Below, in pieces: positions 61,328 to 64,000 of a stretch of 64,000 nucleotides of DNA; within the stretch, counting starts at the first letter, position 1; every line of letters starts with the position of its first letter. The stretch comes from Pseudoneobacillus sp052180215 (GTDB taxonomy: Bacteria; Bacillota; Bacilli; Bacillales; Cytobacillaceae). The position numbers were made by a program, and so were the translations under genes. The stretch lies in contig NZ_CP197471.1 of the NCBI RefSeq assembly GCF_052180215.1, positions 2,824,001 to 2,888,000 of the forward strand. Reading direction: 5' to 3'. A model generated the notes under the pieces. That model was not told where the DNA came from, ran no database searches, and was given only the letters and a program-made list of their open reading frames with translations.

Positions 61328-62467
61328 TTAATTTTTAAAATTTTTTAATTTATCTCCAAATAACTCTCCAAGCTGAAAACCTTTTGGTTCTTCAGGAAGT
61401 TCATAATTTTTATATTCTTCTTCTGGATTTTCCTCTAATTCTTTAATACTTAATGAAATACGTTGTTCATTTTCGTTTACATCAAGCACTTTCACTTTCA
61501 CTTGCTGTCCTTCCTTTAATACTTCAAAAGGAGTAGCAATATGTTTGTGAGAGATTTGTGAGATGTGAACTAATCCTTCCACTCCAGGTAATACCTCCAC
61601 AAATGCACCATAGGATACTAGTCTTTTGACTGTTCCTTCTAATACACTGCCTTTTGATGCCTTTTCATTAATATTCGCCCATGGGCCTGGTTGTGTTTCT
61701 TTAATGGAAAGTGAAATTCTTTCATTGTCTCTATCAACACTTAAAACCTTAACAGTAACAGTTTGACCTTCTTTTACAACATCAGTTGGTTTATCAACAT
61801 GCTGATGTGATAATTGAGAAATATGGACTAGACCATCAATTCCGCCAATATCCACAAATGCTCCAAAATCTGTGATTCGCTGAACGGTACCTTCTAGAAT
61901 TTTTCCTGGCTGTATCTTATCTAATAACGCTTGTTTTTGCTTACCTTTTTCCTGTTCAACCACAGCACGGTGAGATAAGATTAGTCTATTTTTTTCCTTA
62001 TCTAATTCTACAATTTTAAAAGACATGGTTAGGTCCATGTATTCCGAGAAATCTTCAACGAAGTGAGCTTCTACTAAGGAAGCAGGAACAAAACCTCTTA
62101 CCCCCAGGTCAACAACAAGTCCACCTTTAACTACTTCTTTAACCTGTGCTTCAAAGACTTCACCTGTTTCAAACTTCGCTGCTAATTCTTCCCATGCTTT
62201 TTCAGCATCAATTTTTCTTTTTGATAAAACTAAAGCATCTTCCTCGACTTTAATTACCTCTAAATCAAGGTCATCTCCTTCAGATACAACATCTGAAGCC
62301 TTTTCAACATGCAGACTAGATAGCTCACTGATTGGTACAATCCCATCAAGTTTACTATCTTCAATACTAACAAGAACTTGTTTTTCTTCCACCTTTGTTA
62401 CTTTTCCACTTACTCTGTCCCCAACCTGAAATTCTCTTACTTGCACTTGATTTAAATCCTCTGACAT
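61328..62467 (-). CDS. ypfD: S1 RNA-binding domain protein (30S ribosomal protein S1 homologue)
   Basis: A 379-residue protein with four S1 domains (about 15-85, 100-170, 185-258, 270-345), the last two with the standard DFGAFVDIGGIDGLVHISQ and SYGAFVEVLPGVEGLVHISQ. B. subtilis YpfD has the same length class (about 382) and is not essential, unlike E. coli S1. An AGGAGG-type ribosome site precedes the ATG. It is upstream of fni and downstream of plsC/cmk. Confidence 0.95.
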   Translation of the reverse strand: MSEDLNQVQVREFQVGDRVSGKVTKVEEKQVLVSIEDSKLDGIVPISELSSLHVEKASDVVSEGDDLDLEVIKVEEDALVLSKRKIDAEKAWEELAAKFETGEVFEAQVKEVVKGGLVVDLGVRGFVPASLVEAHFVEDFSEYMDLTMSFKIVELDKEKNRLILSHRAVVEQEKGKQKQALLDKIQPGKILEGTVQRITDFGAFVDIGGIDGLVHISQLSHQHVDKPTDVVKEGQTVTVKVLSVDRDNERISLSIKETQPGPWANINEKASKGSVLEGTVKRLVSYGAFVEVLPGVEGLVHISQISHKHIATPFEVLKEGQQVKVKVLDVNENEQRISLSIKELEENPEEEYKNYELPEEPKGFQLGELFGDKLKNFKN

Positions 62468-62597
62468 ATGTATTCCTCCTTATCCATTGCATCATTTACT
62501 TAAATATCTATAAATATTGTTGCTTAAAATAAGAATTTTTAAAAAACTTCTTTTTACTAACTTCTTATAAACGGGTAAGTTTGTCAAGCAATTGAAT

Positions 62598-63182
62598 TTA
62601 TTTCTTGTGCTCTTCAAGAAGTTGTTTTATTGAATTCATAATAGTATCAGTTACTTCTTCAACTGAAGCCTTAGAGCTTCTTAATTCGTCCATTGAAATT
62701 GGTTTACCATATACAACTTTTAATGTTTGAAATGTTTTATATGGGCCAATAATAGCACAAGGAACTACTTTAGCATCTGTTCTTAAGGCGAAAAAACCTG
62801 CACCAGCTAATCCTTTACCTAATTCGCCAGTTTTACTTCTAGTTCCTTCAGGAAAAAGACCTAAAACTTTTCCTTCTTTTAGAATATTTAACCCTTTTCT
62901 TAGCGCCTCTCTGTCACTCATTCCTCTTTTTACTGGAAATGCATTTAAATGAGGCACTACTTTTCCTAAAATTGGGACTGAAAATAATTCTTCCTTGGCC
63001 ATAAAATGCACTGGTCTAGGTGCTGTTATTCCAACAACCGGCGGATCAAAATTATGTATATGGTTTGTACATAATAATACTCCACCTTCTTGTGGAAAAT
63101 TCTCTAAACCTAAAGTCTTAATTCTATATGTAGGTTTAAGTATTCCACCTACAACTGACCTTACAAATGAGTAGATTGTCAT
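62598..63182 (-). CDS. plsC: 1-acyl-sn-glycerol-3-phosphate acyltransferase family protein
   Basis: A 194-residue acyltransferase. The catalytic NHIHNFD (NHX4D, about 36-42) and the substrate motif FPEGTRSKTGELG are intact, and VPCAIIGPY follows. It acts at the membrane in phosphatidic acid synthesis. Its start overlaps the cmk stop as ATGA. In B. subtilis the plsC gene lies elsewhere, so this may be a paralogue, and the symbol is by family. Confidence 0.87.
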   Translation of the reverse strand: MTIYSFVRSVVGGILKPTYRIKTLGLENFPQEGGVLLCTNHIHNFDPPVVGITAPRPVHFMAKEELFSVPILGKVVPHLNAFPVKRGMSDREALRKGLNILKEGKVLGLFPEGTRSKTGELGKGLAGAGFFALRTDAKVVPCAIIGPYKTFQTLKVVYGKPISMDELRSSKASVEEVTDTIMNSIKQLLEEHKK

Positions 63183-63859
63183 AGTGTTTCAATCCTCTCT
63201 ACTGCAAGGGTGACAATTTTATCAACAACCTCACTGATGGATAGGGAAGTTGTATCAATTTCAATAGCATCTTCTGCCTTTTGTAAAGGAGCTGTCTCTC
63301 TTTCTGAATCTATTTTATCACGAAGAGCAATTTCTTCTTTTAATTGTTCTAAATTGGATGGGTATCCTTTTTGAGTATTTTCTAAGTGACGTCTCTGCGC
63401 TCTCTCTTCTACACTCGCTAATAGAAATATCTTTACTTCTGCATTTGGTAATACATGTGTACCAATATCTCTACCATCCATCACAACTCCCCCATGGACA
63501 GCAAATTCTTGTTGCCTTTTTACCATTTCTTCACGAACCTTTTTATGTATCGCAACGATGGAAACGGAATTTGTCACCTTTGAGGAGCGAATCTCTTCAG
63601 AAACATTTATTCCATCCAAATAGACTAGTTGACCATTTTCACCTGGCATTAATTTAATGGTCGTTTCCTTTAAAATATGATTAAGAGCATCTTCATCCTC
63701 TAGGTTAATATTATTTTGTTGTGCTTTGTAAGTAATGGCACGGTACATTGCACCTGTATCAATATATATGTATGAAAACTTTTCAGCGACAATCTTGGCA
63801 ACTGTACTCTTTCCAGCTGCAGCTGGCCCATCAATCGCAATAGATATTTTTTTAGTCAT
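63179..63859 (-). CDS. cmk: cytidylate kinase
   Basis: A 226-residue kinase phosphorylating CMP and dCMP. The P-loop is GPAAAGKST (10-18); IDTGAMYRAITY, MDGRDIGTHVLPNAEVKIFL and EIALRDKIDSERETAPL are CMP-binding and lid segments. It is first of a cmk-plsC unit upstream of ypfD, the conserved cmk-S1 neighbourhood. An AGGAGG ribosome site precedes the ATG. Confidence 0.97.
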   Translation of the reverse strand: MTKKISIAIDGPAAAGKSTVAKIVAEKFSYIYIDTGAMYRAITYKAQQNNINLEDEDALNHILKETTIKLMPGENGQLVYLDGINVSEEIRSSKVTNSVSIVAIHKKVREEMVKRQQEFAVHGGVVMDGRDIGTHVLPNAEVKIFLLASVEERAQRRHLENTQKGYPSNLEQLKEEIALRDKIDSERETAPLQKAEDAIEIDTTSLSISEVVDKIVTLAVERIETL

Positions 63860-64000
63860 AAGTCCTCCTGTTTCAAAAACCTAAATTAATTCTATGGTCA
63901 TTTCTTTTATTTTATCATAAATTAAGAAAATCTCTCTCCGTTTTCATCAATTTTTCCGCATAAATTCATAAGCCGATCACTTAAAAACAAAATTACAGAT

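Noticed and set aside
1..64000. tRNA, rRNA or CRISPR genes
   Set aside because: I saw no tRNA-like cloverleaf with CCA context, no rRNA sequence, and no regularly spaced direct repeats; the repeats present are dispersed elements.

Overview
The window is a low-GC, gene-dense chromosomal segment of an endospore-forming member of the Bacillaceae (Bacillus-like Firmicute). The evidence is gene content and order: spoIVA, sspM, the menaquinone/heptaprenyl operon, bacillithiol genes, qcrABC, TRAP (mtrB), and a layout that, from memory, closely follows the yprA-to-cmk stretch of Bacillus subtilis. The genus and species cannot be fixed from the sequence alone.

Layout, left to right. 1-1854: the 3'-truncated DNA-repair helicase mrfA/yprA (minus). 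1.9-7.5 kb: an accessory block not expected in the B. subtilis order. It holds an alpha/beta hydrolase, a divergent Crp/Fnr regulator, an Hsp20 chaperone, and a two-gene operon of an orphan DppB-type permease plus a DppC-type permease fused to an extracytoplasmic M1 metallopeptidase. 7.7-16.5 kb: yppG, yppF, yppE, yppD, sspM, yppC, recU-ponA, ypoC-nth-dnaD. 16.6-22.4 kb: aspB-ypmB-ypmA, a degenerate ComEC-like protein, and dinG. 22.5-30.6 kb: panD-panC-panB, a structured RNA candidate, then the ypjD-dapB-mgsA-bshB1-bshA-cca-birA operon. 30.8-39.5 kb: ypjC, a YugP-like protease, ypjB-ypjA, qcrABC, ypiF, ypiB-ypiA, and an amidohydrolase-like protein of unknown function. 39.7-46.1 kb: the aromatic/shikimate cluster aroC-aroB-aroH-hisC-tyrA-aroA. 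46.4-52.4 kb: cheR, ndk, hepS-menG-hepT, folE, mtrB, hbs. 52.8-60.2 kb: spoIVA, yphF, yphE, der-gpsA, yphA-YIEGIA-small partner, ypzI. 60.3-63.9 kb: fni, the S1 protein ypfD, plsC-like, cmk.

Functionally the window combines cell-envelope and spore construction, cofactor supply (pantothenate, biotin ligase, bacillithiol, menaquinone tail, folate), aromatic amino acids, respiration, DNA repair and segregation, and translation GTPases. Small spore-type genes (sspM, ypzI) lie between the large operons.

The most unusual items are: (1) the permease/M1-peptidase fusion with an orphan permease partner and no ATPase or binding protein nearby; (2) a structured, promoter- and terminator-bounded RNA of about 175 nt directly upstream of panB; (3) a family of short ISL3-like non-autonomous elements with 8-bp target duplications, one inserted at the tyrA stop codon and one that appears to supply the last base of the folE stop codon and splits folE from mtrB; (4) GC-rich palindromic repeats in the ponA-ypoC gap, bracketed by a duplicated terminator sequence; (5) two proteins whose folds look enzymatic but whose metal ligands are missing. 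Two losses relative to the usual order, asnS and the trp operon, are also visible.
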